Positions 9,475-18,799 of a DNA stretch of 64,000 nucleotides are shown here, one piece after another. The DNA is from Streptomyces sp. SID13726. Its GTDB lineage: Bacteria > Actinomycetota > Actinomycetes > Streptomycetales > Streptomycetaceae. The notes under the pieces were generated by a model. It was not told where the DNA came from and searched no databases. It was given only the letters and a program-made list of their open reading frames with translations. Numbering within the stretch: position 1 is the stretch's first letter; every line of letters begins with the position of its first letter. Position numbers and translations under genes: made by a program. The DNA is taken from the NCBI RefSeq assembly GCF_010548375.1, contig NZ_JAAGLY010000018.1:62001-126000 (forward strand). The letters run 5' to 3'.

Positions 9475-10752
9475 ATGTTCGCTTGGTACAAGGACACCGA
9501 CAAACCGCAGAAACGAGCGTTCTGGGCCGCCTTTGGAGGCTGGACTCTCGAAGCCGCCGACGCCCAGATGTTCGGGCTCGTCCTGCCGACCCTGCTGGCC
9601 ACCTGGCACCTGAGTAACGGAGCCGCCGGCACGCTCGCCTCCGTCACCCTCATCTTCACCGCGTTCGGCGGCTGGCTCGCGGGCTGGGCCTCCGACCGCT
9701 ACGGACGCGTCCGGGTCCTGCAGTGGACGATCATCGTCTACTCCACCGCCACCGTCCTCATAGGGTTCACCACCGACTACTCCCAGCTGATGGTGCTGCG
9801 CAGCATTCAGGGCTTCGGTTTCGGCGGCGAGTGGGCAGCCGGAGCCGTCCTGGTCAGCGAGTACATGGGGACCCGCAACCGCGGCCGGGCGCTGGGCACC
9901 GTACAGAGCGGGTGGGCGCTGGGCTGGGGTCTCGCCCTGGCGACGTACACCGTCCTGTTCAGCCTGTTCCCGGAGGAGTGGGCCTGGCGGTCGATGTTCT
10001 GGCTCGGCGCGCTGCCCGCCGCCCTGGTCATCGTCATCCGCCGCAAGGTCACCGATCCGCCGCTCTACCGGCAGCGGGCCGCGAAGGCCGAGAACCGGGT
10101 GTCCCTGCTGCGGATCTTCAAGCCGGACCTGCTGCGGGTCACCCTGCTCGGCGCCCTGCTGGGCCTGGGCAGCCACGGCGGCTACTACGCGCTGACCACC
10201 TTCCTGCCCACGTACCTGCGCACCACCCACGGCCTGTCGGTCCTCAAGACCAGCGGCTATCTGGCCGTCTTCATCGTGGCCGCGTTCTTCGGGTACCTCA
10301 CCTCGGGCCTCCTGGCCGACCGGATCGGCCGCCGGAGGAACATCATGTTCTTCGCGGTGATGTGCCTGGCCTCGGTCGTGACCTACCTGTTCCTGCCGAT
10401 CAGCGACACCCAGATGTTCTTCCTCGGCATTCCGCTCGGTTTCTTCTCCGCCGGTATCCCCGCCGGACTCGGCTCGCTCTTCGCCGAGCTGTACCCGACC
10501 GCGATCCGGGGCACCGGGCAGGGCTTCTGCTACAACTTCGGCCGCATCGTCGCGGCGGCGTTCCCCGCCCTCGTCGGCTTCCTCAGCGACAGGCTCGGCA
10601 TGGGCGCAAGCATCGGCCTGTTCGCGGGAAGCGCCTACGGCATCGCCGTCCTCGCCGTCGCCCTTCTCCCCGAGACCTCGCACAAGGAACTTGACACCCC
10701 CGTACTCCCCACGGACGAAGAGACCGCGCCGTCGGTCACATCGGCTCGCTGA
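9475..10752 (+). CDS. MFS importer, acid:H+ symporter type
   Basis: A 425-aa transporter with about 12 hydrophobic helices. Motif A variants are GWASDRYGRVRVL and GLLADRIGRRRN; QGFGFGGEWAAGAVLVSEY in helix 4 is characteristic of the aromatic-acid and metabolite:H+ symporters. The ATG at 9475 follows GAAGAGAG. It lies directly behind the GntR gene and probably brings in the acid whose lactone or pyrone the divergent amidohydrolase acts on (inference from context). Confidence 0.85.
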   Translation: MFAWYKDTDKPQKRAFWAAFGGWTLEAADAQMFGLVLPTLLATWHLSNGAAGTLASVTLIFTAFGGWLAGWASDRYGRVRVLQWTIIVYSTATVLIGFTTDYSQLMVLRSIQGFGFGGEWAAGAVLVSEYMGTRNRGRALGTVQSGWALGWGLALATYTVLFSLFPEEWAWRSMFWLGALPAALVIVIRRKVTDPPLYRQRAAKAENRVSLLRIFKPDLLRVTLLGALLGLGSHGGYYALTTFLPTYLRTTHGLSVLKTSGYLAVFIVAAFFGYLTSGLLADRIGRRRNIMFFAVMCLASVVTYLFLPISDTQMFFLGIPLGFFSAGIPAGLGSLFAELYPTAIRGTGQGFCYNFGRIVAAAFPALVGFLSDRLGMGASIGLFAGSAYGIAVLAVALLPETSHKELDTPVLPTDEETAPSVTSAR

Positions 10753-10769
10753 ACCAGTCCGCCTCGGTA

Positions 10770-11156
10770 TGACCCGCACGCCTGGTCGCTGCTGCTGATC
10801 CCGACAGTGGTGATCATGGCGTTGATCGCTCTGCTCAACTCCCGACTTCGCACCCATCCGTTCATCGCGCTGGTCGTCGTCACCGTCGGCGGTGCCATGT
10901 TGCACCGGGAGCCATGCTCGCCCGCCCGCTGTCCGACTCGGGCGCGACCGTGCGATGACCAGGGATGTGAACAGCGACCTTTCTGAGCAGGTCGACGGGC
11001 TGACCGCGCGCTACAGGTGTCGGAAGTCGCAGTTCCGGTGCTTGTTGAGCACGATCGCGGTGGCCCTGGCCGGCCGGACCGGAGAGCGCCCCGCGGCCGG
11101 CTGCCGGTGCCGTGGATGCTCGCCAAGGCGATCGCCGATGCGCTCACGGACCGAAC
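10770..11156 (+). pseudogene. Degenerate gluconate/GntP-type permease fragment
   Basis: Short stretches in different frames read like a GntP-family permease: WSLLLIPTVVIMALIALLNS then RLRTHPFIALVVVTV (10778-10885), MLARPLSDSGAT (10912-10947), and a later AIADALTDR. These correspond in order to the first helices and the conserved LxDSGAT-like loop of the family, but no continuous frame joins them. The resemblance rests on a few motifs, so a different transporter is possible. It lies between the MFS gene and the convergent hydrolase. Confidence 0.42.
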
Positions 11157-11161
11157 CCGCG

Positions 11162-12034
11162 CTAACCAGCCCTCCCGTCAGCCAGGAAAGGCCGCAGATG
11201 CGCCAGCATCGCGGTCGGCTGCTCCTCCGGGATGAAATGGCCGCACTCCGGGATCTCGGCGCCGGTGACGTCGTCCGCGTACTCGCGCCAGATTCCCAGC
11301 GTCGGCAGGCGGGAGGGCAGCCCCACGGAACCCCACAGCGCCAGGACCGGCATGGTGAGGCGCCGGCCCTCGGCAGCATCGATATCGTCGAGGGCGACGT
11401 CCTGCTCCATGGCGCGGTAGTCGTCGAAACTCGCGCGCAGGGCACCCGGACGGGAGAACGCTCGGACATAGCCGTCGACCGCTTCGGGGGTCAGTCCGTG
11501 GCGGTTGTAGGTCCACCGCTCGAAGAAGTACTCGAGGTATCCGCGGATGTCGCGTCCCACGAGGCGCTCCGGAAGGTCGGGTTGCATCTGGAACAGCCAG
11601 TGCCAGTACCCGGAGGCGAGGGAGGCGTCCAGGCGGCGGAACATCTCCCGGGTGGGCACGATGTCGAGTACGGCCAACCGCTCCACCTGCTCCGGGCGGT
11701 CCAGCGCCCACCGGTGTGCCACACGGGCGCCGCGGTCGTGCCCCACGACCGCGGCCTTCTCGAAGCCGAGCGCTTCGACGAGACCGGCGATGTCGGCAGC
11801 CATCCGACGCTTGTCGTAGCCGGTCGTGGGCTTGTCACTCAGGCCGTAGCCGCGCAGGTCCGGGGCTACGACGGTGTGGTCGGCCGCGAGATCCGCCAGC
11901 ACCGGCCGCCAGCAGTCGGAGGTCTGCGGCCAGCCGTGCAGCAGCACGAGCAGGGGGCCGGATCCCGCTCGGGTGTAGTGCAGGCGAACCCCATCCACCT
12001 GCGTCACCCCGGTCGTCACTGTCGGCAGTCCCAT
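11162..12034 (-). CDS. Haloacetate (fluoroacetate) dehalogenase-like alpha/beta hydrolase, copy 1
   Basis: This 290-aa protein follows fluoroacetate dehalogenases closely in motif layout: HGWPQT (near residue 35), VAPDLRGYGLSDKP, the nucleophile elbow GHDRGARVAHR with Asp-Arg-x-x-Arg, VLDIVPTREMF, a His-Trp pair in YWHWLFQMQPDLPE that occupies the halide-binding position of that family, and the catalytic His in ECGHFIPEEQP. Related epoxide hydrolases share the fold but usually lack the paired arginines and His-Trp, so dehalogenation of a short halo-acid is the better reading. It is divergent from the CGNR gene with a near-palindrome between them; a close paralog lies at 22927. Confidence 0.82.
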   Translation of the reverse strand: MGLPTVTTGVTQVDGVRLHYTRAGSGPLLVLLHGWPQTSDCWRPVLADLAADHTVVAPDLRGYGLSDKPTTGYDKRRMAADIAGLVEALGFEKAAVVGHDRGARVAHRWALDRPEQVERLAVLDIVPTREMFRRLDASLASGYWHWLFQMQPDLPERLVGRDIRGYLEYFFERWTYNRHGLTPEAVDGYVRAFSRPGALRASFDDYRAMEQDVALDDIDAAEGRRLTMPVLALWGSVGLPSRLPTLGIWREYADDVTGAEIPECGHFIPEEQPTAMLAHLRPFLADGRAG

Positions 12035-12056
12035 AGATGCGCCTCCCCGGCATGAC

Positions 12057-12075
12057 TAACCGTCTTAGGCAGTTA
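12057..12075. promoter_or_regulatory. Imperfect 19-bp palindrome, CGNR-module operator copy 1
   Basis: TAACCGTCT-T-AGGCAGTTA has 9-bp arms with two mismatches. The matching position beside the paralogous hydrolase (23822-23840) holds a perfect version. It sits between divergent promoters of the hydrolase and the CGNR gene. Confidence 0.65.
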
Positions 12076-12097
12076 AGTTAACGTGCAGAATGGAGGC

Positions 12098-12703
12098 GTG
12101 GCAACGGACAACATGTGGATCTGGGACGGCGGGCGGGTGTGCCTGGACTTCACCAACACCCTCCGCTACCGGTGGCGGACCGCTCCGGAGGAGACTCTCC
12201 GGGATCCGGGCGACCTGGTTCTCTGGCTTCAGCGGGCCGGCCTGCTCGCACCGGGCATCCCGGACCCCGGCACTGCCGCGGTCCTGGCGTCGGGCCGACG
12301 ACTGCGCGAGACGGTCGACCGGGCCGTACTCGCGGTCGCCGACGGCCGAGTGCCCTTGTCCGGCGACGTCACCACGCTCAACCGATCAGCGGCGGAGGCT
12401 CCCCGGCCCGCCTTACAGATCGCCGTCTCGGAAGGGCGCCTGGAGCCCGCCGGAACCGCGAGCGTCGCCGCCGATGCCTCAGCCGCGCTGGCGCTGATCG
12501 CCCAGGACGCCGTGGAGCTGCTTCTGTCCGCCGAGATCCGGCGCGTCCGCGTCTGCGGGGCGGACCACTGCGCCCTGCGCTTCGTGGACCGCTCCCCCGC
12601 CCGCAACCGCCGCTGGTGCTCCATGTCCCGCTGCGGCAACCGCACAAAGGCCCGCCTCCACCAGGCCCGAGCCCGGCGTAGTGAGCGCCTCTTGGACGAC
12701 TGA
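12098..12703 (+). CDS. CGNR zinc-finger regulator (ABATE domain)
   Basis: The 201-aa protein has an N-terminal ABATE-type domain beginning WDGGRVCLDFTNTLRYR and a C-terminal CGNR zinc finger (VCGADHCALRFVDRSP, then RRWCSMSRCGNRTKARLHQ) with its cysteines intact. CGNR proteins are treated as transcription regulators in actinomycetes. The GTG at 12098 is chosen because the dead paralog at 23866 preserves the same GTG GCA ACG GAC opening; a GGAGG lies too close to serve it, so translation may be leaderless or use the ATG at 12113. It is divergent from the dehalogenase-like gene. Confidence 0.85.
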   Translation: MATDNMWIWDGGRVCLDFTNTLRYRWRTAPEETLRDPGDLVLWLQRAGLLAPGIPDPGTAAVLASGRRLRETVDRAVLAVADGRVPLSGDVTTLNRSAAEAPRPALQIAVSEGRLEPAGTASVAADASAALALIAQDAVELLLSAEIRRVRVCGADHCALRFVDRSPARNRRWCSMSRCGNRTKARLHQARARRSERLLDD

Positions 12704-13088
12704 CGGAGGAGTTCGTGCGGCTCATACGGAACGACAACGCTCCGCCTGCTCGGCGGACTTCACACGAAACGCAGGGCCTGAGTCAGCCTCGATGCCCTGC
12801 ACCCGCGCAGGGTGACCGGATGGCCACCGCATTCCACCCGGCACGCGGCAATTCCGTCGAGCGGGCACTCAGACGCAACGGCCATACGACGGACCGTCCG
12901 GTATGACGGGCAGCCAACCGGCCACGTCTGACCCGGCGGCGAACCGTCAAGCTGGCTGCTGCGACCGTGCACCACCAAGGCATCAATGCCGACTTACGAC
13001 GGGGTCCCGCCAAGACGCGCGTTCACCGCACCGTCGACCTAGCCATCGACAGGTCAACCCGCCAGCTCCCGACTGTCCTACGCCGCGC
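12704..13088. other. 385-bp gap without recognised gene
   Basis: Open frames on both strands lack family motifs, and no palindrome or obvious terminator stands out between the CGNR gene and the convergent GtrA gene. Confidence 0.4.
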
Positions 13089-13664
13089 TCACAGTGCCGG
13101 AATCGGGAGAGGCACGGACATCGCCCCCGATTCCCGAACCGGCGCGAGGCTCATGGCCCGCACGGCGGTCCGGGGGCGGCCACCGGCGAAGACGAACAGG
13201 CGCAGCACCAGGAAACGCCCGATACCAGCGAGCCCGGCGGCGCCAAGGTAAACGGCCTGCTCGGAGAGCAGGCCGGCCGACGGCTGCATCATGTGCAGGG
13301 CGAGCATCGCGACAGAGGTCGCAGCGTAGGCGGCCACAGCCGACCCGGCGGACTGCCAATGCTGGCGCCATCCGGCACGCCCCGTTCCAAAGGTGAAGCG
13401 TGAGTGGAGTTCCGTGCCGACGGCAGTTGCGATGCCGGTGATGAGCGCGTTCGCCGCGATCCAGGGCATGGGTCCGGTGAGCAGCGACACGGCACCGCTG
13501 GAAATGACCCCGACACCGCCGCCGAACAGAACGAACCGAGCGAATGAGGCAAGCGGCTCGGGAACACCCGGAGTCCGTCGCACCGCGGCCGTATCCGCCT
13601 GCGCCCGTTCCGCATCCGGCACCTCGTCCACCGTCGCCGACTTCGGCGAGAGCAGCGGCTTCAT
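13089..13664 (-). CDS. GtrA-like four-helix membrane protein
   Basis: A 191-aa protein with a polar N-terminus of about 45 residues and then four hydrophobic segments typical of GtrA/DPMS1-like flippases: FARFVLFGGGVGVISSGAV, MPWIAANALITGIATAVGTE with the conserved HSRFTF loop, a third helix in SAVAAYAATSVAMLALHM, and a fourth ending in RFLVLRLFVFA. GtrA proteins are linked to polyprenyl-linked sugar translocation. The start at 13664 (MKPLLSPK) has AAAGGG before it; an upstream in-frame extension overlaps the operator and is rejected. Two copies of the recurrent palindrome lie upstream, which is odd company for a sugar flippase. Confidence 0.8.
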   Translation of the reverse strand: MKPLLSPKSATVDEVPDAERAQADTAAVRRTPGVPEPLASFARFVLFGGGVGVISSGAVSLLTGPMPWIAANALITGIATAVGTELHSRFTFGTGRAGWRQHWQSAGSAVAAYAATSVAMLALHMMQPSAGLLSEQAVYLGAAGLAGIGRFLVLRLFVFAGGRPRTAVRAMSLAPVRESGAMSVPLPIPAL

Positions 13665-13742
13665 GGGAGGCCCTTTCGAATGAGCGATGACCTGTCGGGC
13701 GGCAGGGATCACAGAGCGCCGGCGCCCACTCTCAGGATTTAA

Positions 13743-13756
13743 ATTATGACCATATG
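13743..13756 (+). promoter_or_regulatory. Recurrent palindromic operator, site 2
   Basis: ATTATGACCATATG, 79 bp upstream of the GtrA start and 63 bp from site 3. Matches ATTAYGAYC with a degenerate right arm. Confidence 0.55.
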
Positions 13757-13805
13757 ACAATAGACAGAGGGGTGACGTCCGGGCAAGGAGTCTCGCCAGT
13801 TTTAG

Positions 13806-13819
13806 ATTATGACCGTACT
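13806..13819 (+). promoter_or_regulatory. Recurrent palindromic operator, site 3
   Basis: ATTATGACCGTACT, in the same orientation as site 2 and six helical turns away (63 bp start to start). It differs from site 1 at one base. Paired sites in phase can support cooperative binding or looping (inference). Confidence 0.55.
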
Positions 13820-14356
13820 CACATAGTCGCGGGAGCTGTGGCCCACGATGACGCCTCTACCCTCGGGGCCGACAACCGCCCAGTTGCTTGTGGGCGGGAC
13901 TGCGGCGCGGCCAGGCGGCGCAGCGATGTAACGACTGCTGCCGGACTCCCAGGCGCCGGGCTGCGATCATCCGGGCGCCCACATACATGTGCGGCGTCGG
14001 GCGAACGTGAATGAGGCCTGGTCGAAGTCGCGGCAGGCTTGGGTGGGGCCGCTGGACTTGCTGACGGCTTCACCGTTTCACCGGGGCCGCCGGTGGTCGT
14101 CGGAGCCACGCAGAGGCTCGCCAACCAGCGCCTCCAGCATCCGGCATAACCCGCGCATTCCTTTACCGCCGCTGTGATCGGCTCGCCCTGGTTCACGCCG
14201 CCGGCTCTGATTCGAGCAGACAGGGCTCCGCGGAAGAGAACCCGGCGAGTCGGTCCAACCCCAGGTGGACCCTGCCGGTGCTCAGCCCGCGACACATGCT
14301 GGCTCCAGAACCCGATCACCTGCGAGCCGTGATCAACCTCCGCGTTCCCTGCTCGC

Positions 14357-15085
14357 TCACGACTCAGCCGACTCCGACATATACGCCGCCGCAAACTGAT
14401 GTTCCAACGCCTTGATCACACCACCGCGCCAGCTCTCCGCCACTGATTGAGAAAGGGGATCGGGGAAGATGTCCTCGTCCCCGGCCTCCACTCCGTCGAA
14501 GATGCTTTGCGCGGCGGCCTCTGGGGTCTGCTTCGGTATGTCGAAGGTGCTGGTCATGTCCGTGTCCACGGGGCCGGGCAGGACGGCGTGTACGCTCACG
14601 CCCCGTTGTGCCAAGAGCGCTCGCCACGACTGCGACAGCGAGAACAGGGCCGCCTTGGAGATCGAGTAGCCCGCGGAGGCGGGCACGGCGGCCCAAGCCG
14701 CCATGGACGCGATATTGACGATGGCACCCCGGGAAAGGGTCAGCATCGGCAGGAAGACCTGGGTCACGTCGTACGTGCCGAAGAGGTTGACGGCGAGATG
14801 CTGTTCGAGCAGGCCGCGATCGCTCAGGTCGTCGGCGAGCCCGATGCCTGCGTTGTTGACGAGGACATCGAGAGACGCGACCTCCTCGGCGGCCGCGCGT
14901 ATCTGCACTGGGTCGGTCACGTCCAGGACCAAGGGCCTGACCCGCTCGTCTTCGTGGGCGATGGGTCGGCGCGTCCCGGCGTACACGCGCTTCGCGCCCC
15001 TCCGCAACGCCTCCTCGACCAGTGCCTGTCCGATACCTCGATTGGCCCCGGTGACCAGAACCGTCGCGTCTGCGATTTTGGACAT
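14357..15085 (-). CDS. SDR-family oxidoreductase
   Basis: A 242-aa classical SDR with TVLVTGANRGIGQAL at the N-terminus, LDVTDP, VNNAGIG near residue 78 and the active-site YSISK near residue 140. GTRRP after beta-2 suggests NADP. The ATG at 15085 is preceded by GAGGAG at good spacing. It follows the oxidoreductase gene at 15278 on the same strand after 192 bp, so it may be the last member of that unit or separate. The PGPVDTDM segment is typical of classical SDRs; the substrate is unknown. Confidence 0.88.
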   Translation of the reverse strand: MSKIADATVLVTGANRGIGQALVEEALRRGAKRVYAGTRRPIAHEDERVRPLVLDVTDPVQIRAAAEEVASLDVLVNNAGIGLADDLSDRGLLEQHLAVNLFGTYDVTQVFLPMLTLSRGAIVNIASMAAWAAVPASAGYSISKAALFSLSQSWRALLAQRGVSVHAVLPGPVDTDMTSTFDIPKQTPEAAAQSIFDGVEAGDEDIFPDPLSQSVAESWRGGVIKALEHQFAAAYMSESAES

Positions 15086-15277
15086 GCGATCTCCTCACTT
15101 GAGTGTGTATGCGAGCTGGGTGTCGCCCCGAGCCCCGAGCCCCGGTCGACGAGCCGGCAGGCTGGCACGGTGGCCCCGGCGTTCCGGCGGAGCACCGTCG
15201 GTGAATTCGGCGGCGCCGGTCGGTTCGGGGCGGGCGCGGCGGACGGCCTGTGGCCGAGAGGCGAAACCGCGGGGCCC

Positions 15278-18200
15278 TTATCGCGCCATCAGGTCTCGAA
15301 GCTCGGCCAGTCGCTGACGGTACGTCTCGACGTTGCCGAGCTTGATGTGCTCGTAGCCGCGCACCAGGTCGGGCAACTCGGCGATCTGTACGGCCAGTTC
15401 GTGGTTTGCCGGGGTCAGGGTGCTGATGAGTTCCTCGATCACCGTGGTGTACTCGGCGATCAGGTCGCGTTCGACGCGGCGGACCTTGGCGTAGCCGAAG
15501 AGGTCCAGCTTGGTGCCCCGGGTCCACTTCGCCCAGCGCAGGATGACGTAGAAGACGGTGAACCAGCGGCCGAGGGAGAGCTTGTTCTTCATGCCCATGG
15601 CCCGCAGTACGGGCGGGTGCAGCTTCCACCGGACCTTGGCGCCCTCGCCGAACTCCGCGGTGATGCGGGCGCGCTCGGTCTTGTCCAGCGAGAGCCGGGC
15701 GACCTCGTACTCGTCCTTGTAGGCCATCAGCTTGTGCAGGCAGAAGGCGACGGCCTCCGCGAAGCCGGTCCGGCCCGCAACGGCCTTCTGCTCCGCCCGG
15801 TGTGCCTTGGCGACGAGGTCGGTGTAGCGGGCGGCGTAGATCTCGTTCTGGTAGTCGATCAGGTCGGGTACCCGCACCTTCAGCGACGCTGCCAGCTCGC
15901 TGTCCGTCCCGGCGCCGACCGCCTCGATCAACTCGGCTGCACGCCCGGTCGGTTCAGGGGCCGCGGCCGGCCTGGGCCGCAAATCCTCGAGTGCGGTGGC
16001 CAGCGCCTCCGGGTCGGCGACGGCCTGACGGCCGCGCCGGAAGGCTTGGATGTTGGCCTCGACCGCGACGCCGTTGAGCTCGATGGCGCGCTCGATCGCC
16101 TCCTCCGTCAGCGGCAGGGCGCCGGCCTGATACGCGGCTCCGACGAGGAGCATGTTGGCGAACTGGTCGCCGCCGAGCAGTGCTGCGGCGAGGGCCTTGG
16201 CGTCGACGTAGGCGTTGCGTCCGGGGCGGGTCTTGGCGTCGATGGCCGCGGTGATCGGGTCGTGGTCCGGGAAGGCGGTCTCGGGCCGGCGGACCATCGC
16301 CCCGCTGGGCACGTCCGCAGTGGACACGATCGCCACGGTGCGGTCGCGATGCGCGGTCGCGAGGTTCTTCGGGTCGCCGCCCACGAGCACGTCGCAGCCC
16401 AGGTAGAGGTCACAGCCGGCGGTGCTGAGCTTCGGCGACAACGGCCGCTCCCCCACCGCGAACCTGAGGTCGGACACCACCGGACCGGCCTTCTGCGAGA
16501 GGCCGACCTGGTCGAGCCCGCGGGGGCTGAGTCCGTCGACGAAGCCGGCGGTGGCCAGCACCTGGGCGACGGTGACGATGCCGGTACCGCCGATTCCGGT
16601 GATCCGGACGGTGAATCCGTCCGGGGCGAACATCTGCCGGGGCTCGGGCAGCGCCGACGACTCCAGCGCGGGCGCGCGCCTGGCCTTGCGCTTGGTGACC
16701 GGGCCCGGGATGACCTCCATGAAGGACGGACAGTCTCCCTTGAGGCAGCTGTAGTCCTTGTTGCAGGACGCCTGGTCGATATGGGTCTTGCGGCCGAAGA
16801 CGGTCTCCACCGGGGTCACCGACAGGCAGTTGGACTTCTGCCCGCAGTCACCGCAGCCCTCGCACACCCGCTCGTTGATCATCACCCGCATCGCCGGGTC
16901 CGGGGCCTGGCCGCGCTTGCGCTTGCGCCGGAGTTCGGCCGCGCACGGCTGGTCGTGGATCAGCACCGTGGTGCCCTTGATCGTCCGCAACTCCTCCTGC
17001 GCGGTCATGAGCGCGTCCCGGTCGTGCACCGAGGCGACCTTGGGCAGCCGCACCCCGCGGTAGTTCTCCGGGTGGTCGGAGGTGATGACGATCTTCCTGA
17101 CGCCTTCGGCCTCCAGCGTCCGGGCCAGTTGCGGCACGGTGTAGCCGCCGACCGCGTCCTGTCCGCCGGTCATCGCCACCGCGGAGTTGTAGAGGATCTT
17201 GTAGGTGATGTCGGTACCCGCCGCGACGCTGGCCCGGATGGCCAGCAGCCCGGAGTGGGCGAGGGTGCCGTCGCCCAGGTTCTGGAAGCTGTGTCCGTCC
17301 GTGACGTAGTCCTGCTGGCCGATCCACTGGGCGCCCTCCCCGCCCATCTGCGTCAGCCCGGTGACCGTTCCGGTCTGGCTGGGCTCCATGAAAACGGTCA
17401 TGGCGTGGCAGCCGATGCCGCCGCCCATCAGCGAGCCCTCCGGCGCCTTGGTGGAGGTGTTGTGCGGGCAGCCAGAACAGAAGTACGGCGTGCGCTTCAC
17501 CGGCGTCAGCGTCAGTGTCAGCGGGCTGCGCGTGGGCGCGGTCAGCACGTCCAGCCGGGCCCGTACCGACGGCCGGTCGCCCAGCGCCAGCAGCCGGGGC
17601 GCGACCGCCTTGGTGATCGCGTCGGCGTCCACCGCCCCGAAGCTGGGCAGCAGCGGGGCACCGTCGGTGTCCCGGGTGCCGACCACGGCCGGCCGACGGG
17701 CCGAGTTGAACAGTTCGTCCTTGACCAGCTGCTCCAGGAACGGACCCTTGTCCTCGACCACGACGATCTCGTCGAGCCCGTCGGCGAACGCACGGACGAT
17801 CTGCGGCTCCAGCGGCCACACCAGGCCGACCTTGAGCACCCGTACCCCGGCGGCGGCGAGCTCGTCGTCAGTGACGAGACCCATGTCGGCCAAGGCCTGC
17901 CGCACCTCCAGGTAGGGCTCGCCGGTGGCCACGATGCCGATCCGGTCCTGCGGCCCGCGCGCCACGATCCGGTTCAGTCCGTTCAGGCGGGCGTACTCCA
18001 GCACCAGCGGCATCCGCACCTGGTGCAGGTTCTGCTCCATCGCCTCGGCCAGGGCCGCGCCCAGCTTGGTCGCCACCTGGTGCTCGTAGGGCCTACCTTC
18101 GTGCAGCGGCTGCCGGGGAGCGAACCCGTCGACGTCAAGGTGCACCACGCTGGAACCGTCGGCCACGTTCGTGGCGATCTTGACGGCCGTCCACAGCCCT

Positions 18201-18799
18201 GACGCGCGGGACATGGCGATCCCGTGCAGGCCGTAGTCCAGCACGTCCTGGCTGTCCGCCGGGGCGAGGGTCGGGATCAGCGCGGCACGCAGCACCGTCT
18301 CCGAGCCGCACGGCACGGTCGAGGACTTCGCCGTCGCATCGTCACCGCAGAAGGCCACTACGCCGCCGCTGGCGTGTGTGCCCATCAGGTTGCCGTGCCG
18401 GATGGCGTCCAGTGCCTGGTCGACGCCCGGCGCCTTGCCGTACCAGAAACCGGCGACACCGTGCAGTTCGGAGCCGAGCTGCGTCACCGCCTGGGTGCCC
18501 AGTACGGCCGTGGCGGCCATCATCTCGTTCATCCCGGGCCGGAAGTCGACGCCGTGGGACTCCAGCAGCTTGGTGATCGGCCGCATGGCGAAGTCCACCG
18601 TGCCCAGCGGTGAGCCCTGATAGCCGGTCATGAACGCCCGGGTGTCGAGGCCCCGGCGCTCGTCGACCCGCCGCACGTCCAGCGGGACCCGGCACACCGC
18701 CTGTACTCCGGTGAGCAGGGCGGGTCCGTGGGTTGCGGTGTAGCGCTCCTCGAGCCGGAACTCCCGCCGTGGGACCGGACGTTCGCTGGCGATGGTCAT
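15278..18799 (-). CDS. Fused indolepyruvate:ferredoxin oxidoreductase-family 2-oxoacid oxidoreductase
   Basis: The 1173-aa protein contains all IOR parts in one chain: an N-terminal pyrimidine-binding-like domain (TGYQGSPLGTVDFAM), a TPP-binding segment (GGIGCHAM, then GDGTLAHSGLLAIRAS and YNSAVAMTGGQ, about residues 460-545), cysteine clusters INERVCEGCGDCGQKSNC and CNKDYSCLKGDC (about 640-690), and a gamma domain opening ITGIGGTGIVTVAQVL near residue 733. Such fused enzymes oxidatively decarboxylate 2-oxoacids, often arylpyruvates or branched-chain ones, to acyl-CoA and pass electrons to ferredoxin. Its ATG overlaps the stop of the preceding dehydrogenase gene (ATGA), so it is translated in a coupled operon. 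No ferredoxin gene is adjacent. Confidence 0.9.
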   Translation of the reverse strand: MTIASERPVPRREFRLEERYTATHGPALLTGVQAVCRVPLDVRRVDERRGLDTRAFMTGYQGSPLGTVDFAMRPITKLLESHGVDFRPGMNEMMAATAVLGTQAVTQLGSELHGVAGFWYGKAPGVDQALDAIRHGNLMGTHASGGVVAFCGDDATAKSSTVPCGSETVLRAALIPTLAPADSQDVLDYGLHGIAMSRASGLWTAVKIATNVADGSSVVHLDVDGFAPRQPLHEGRPYEHQVATKLGAALAEAMEQNLHQVRMPLVLEYARLNGLNRIVARGPQDRIGIVATGEPYLEVRQALADMGLVTDDELAAAGVRVLKVGLVWPLEPQIVRAFADGLDEIVVVEDKGPFLEQLVKDELFNSARRPAVVGTRDTDGAPLLPSFGAVDADAITKAVAPRLLALGDRPSVRARLDVLTAPTRSPLTLTLTPVKRTPYFCSGCPHNTSTKAPEGSLMGGGIGCHAMTVFMEPSQTGTVTGLTQMGGEGAQWIGQQDYVTDGHSFQNLGDGTLAHSGLLAIRASVAAGTDITYKILYNSAVAMTGGQDAVGGYTVPQLARTLEAEGVRKIVITSDHPENYRGVRLPKVASVHDRDALMTAQEELRTIKGTTVLIHDQPCAAELRRKRKRGQAPDPAMRVMINERVCEGCGDCGQKSNCLSVTPVETVFGRKTHIDQASCNKDYSCLKGDCPSFMEVIPGPVTKRKARRAPALESSALPEPRQMFAPDGFTVRITGIGGTGIVTVAQVLATAGFVDGLSPRGLDQVGLSQKAGPVVSDLRFAVGERPLSPKLSTAGCDLYLGCDVLVGGDPKNLATAHRDRTVAIVSTADVPSGAMVRRPETAFPDHDPITAAIDAKTRPGRNAYVDAKALAAALLGGDQFANMLLVGAAYQAGALPLTEEAIERAIELNGVAVEANIQAFRRGRQAVADPEALATALEDLRPRPAAAPEPTGRAAELIEAVGAGTDSELAASLKVRVPDLIDYQNEIYAARYTDLVAKAHRAEQKAVAGRTGFAEAVAFCLHKLMAYKDEYEVARLSLDKTERARITAEFGEGAKVRWKLHPPVLRAMGMKNKLSLGRWFTVFYVILRWAKWTRGTKLDLFGYAKVRRVERDLIAEYTTVIEELISTLTPANHELAVQIAELPDLVRGYEHIKLGNVETYRQRLAELRDLMAR

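Larger units (their letters stand above)
13665..14356. other. 692-bp intergenic region with two operators and no gene
   Basis: Contains the palindromic sites at 13743 and 13806 and otherwise no recognisable coding signal. Both neighbouring genes are on the minus strand, so the region carries the promoter of the GtrA gene and the 3' side of the SDR at 14357. Confidence 0.5.

Noticed and set aside
10810-10816. TGATCAT inside the GntP remnant, resembling the operator centre
   Set aside because: Lacks the ATTA and TAAT arms and lies within former coding sequence.
13754-14014. Plus-strand 86-codon frame starting inside operator site 2
   Set aside because: Its start overlaps the palindrome and no motif is visible; treated as intergenic.
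14447-18202. A 1251-codon open frame antisense to the 2-oxoacid oxidoreductase gene
   Set aside because: It lies opposite a gene with clear domain motifs, has no family motifs itself, and is the usual result of GC-rich codon use on the other strand.
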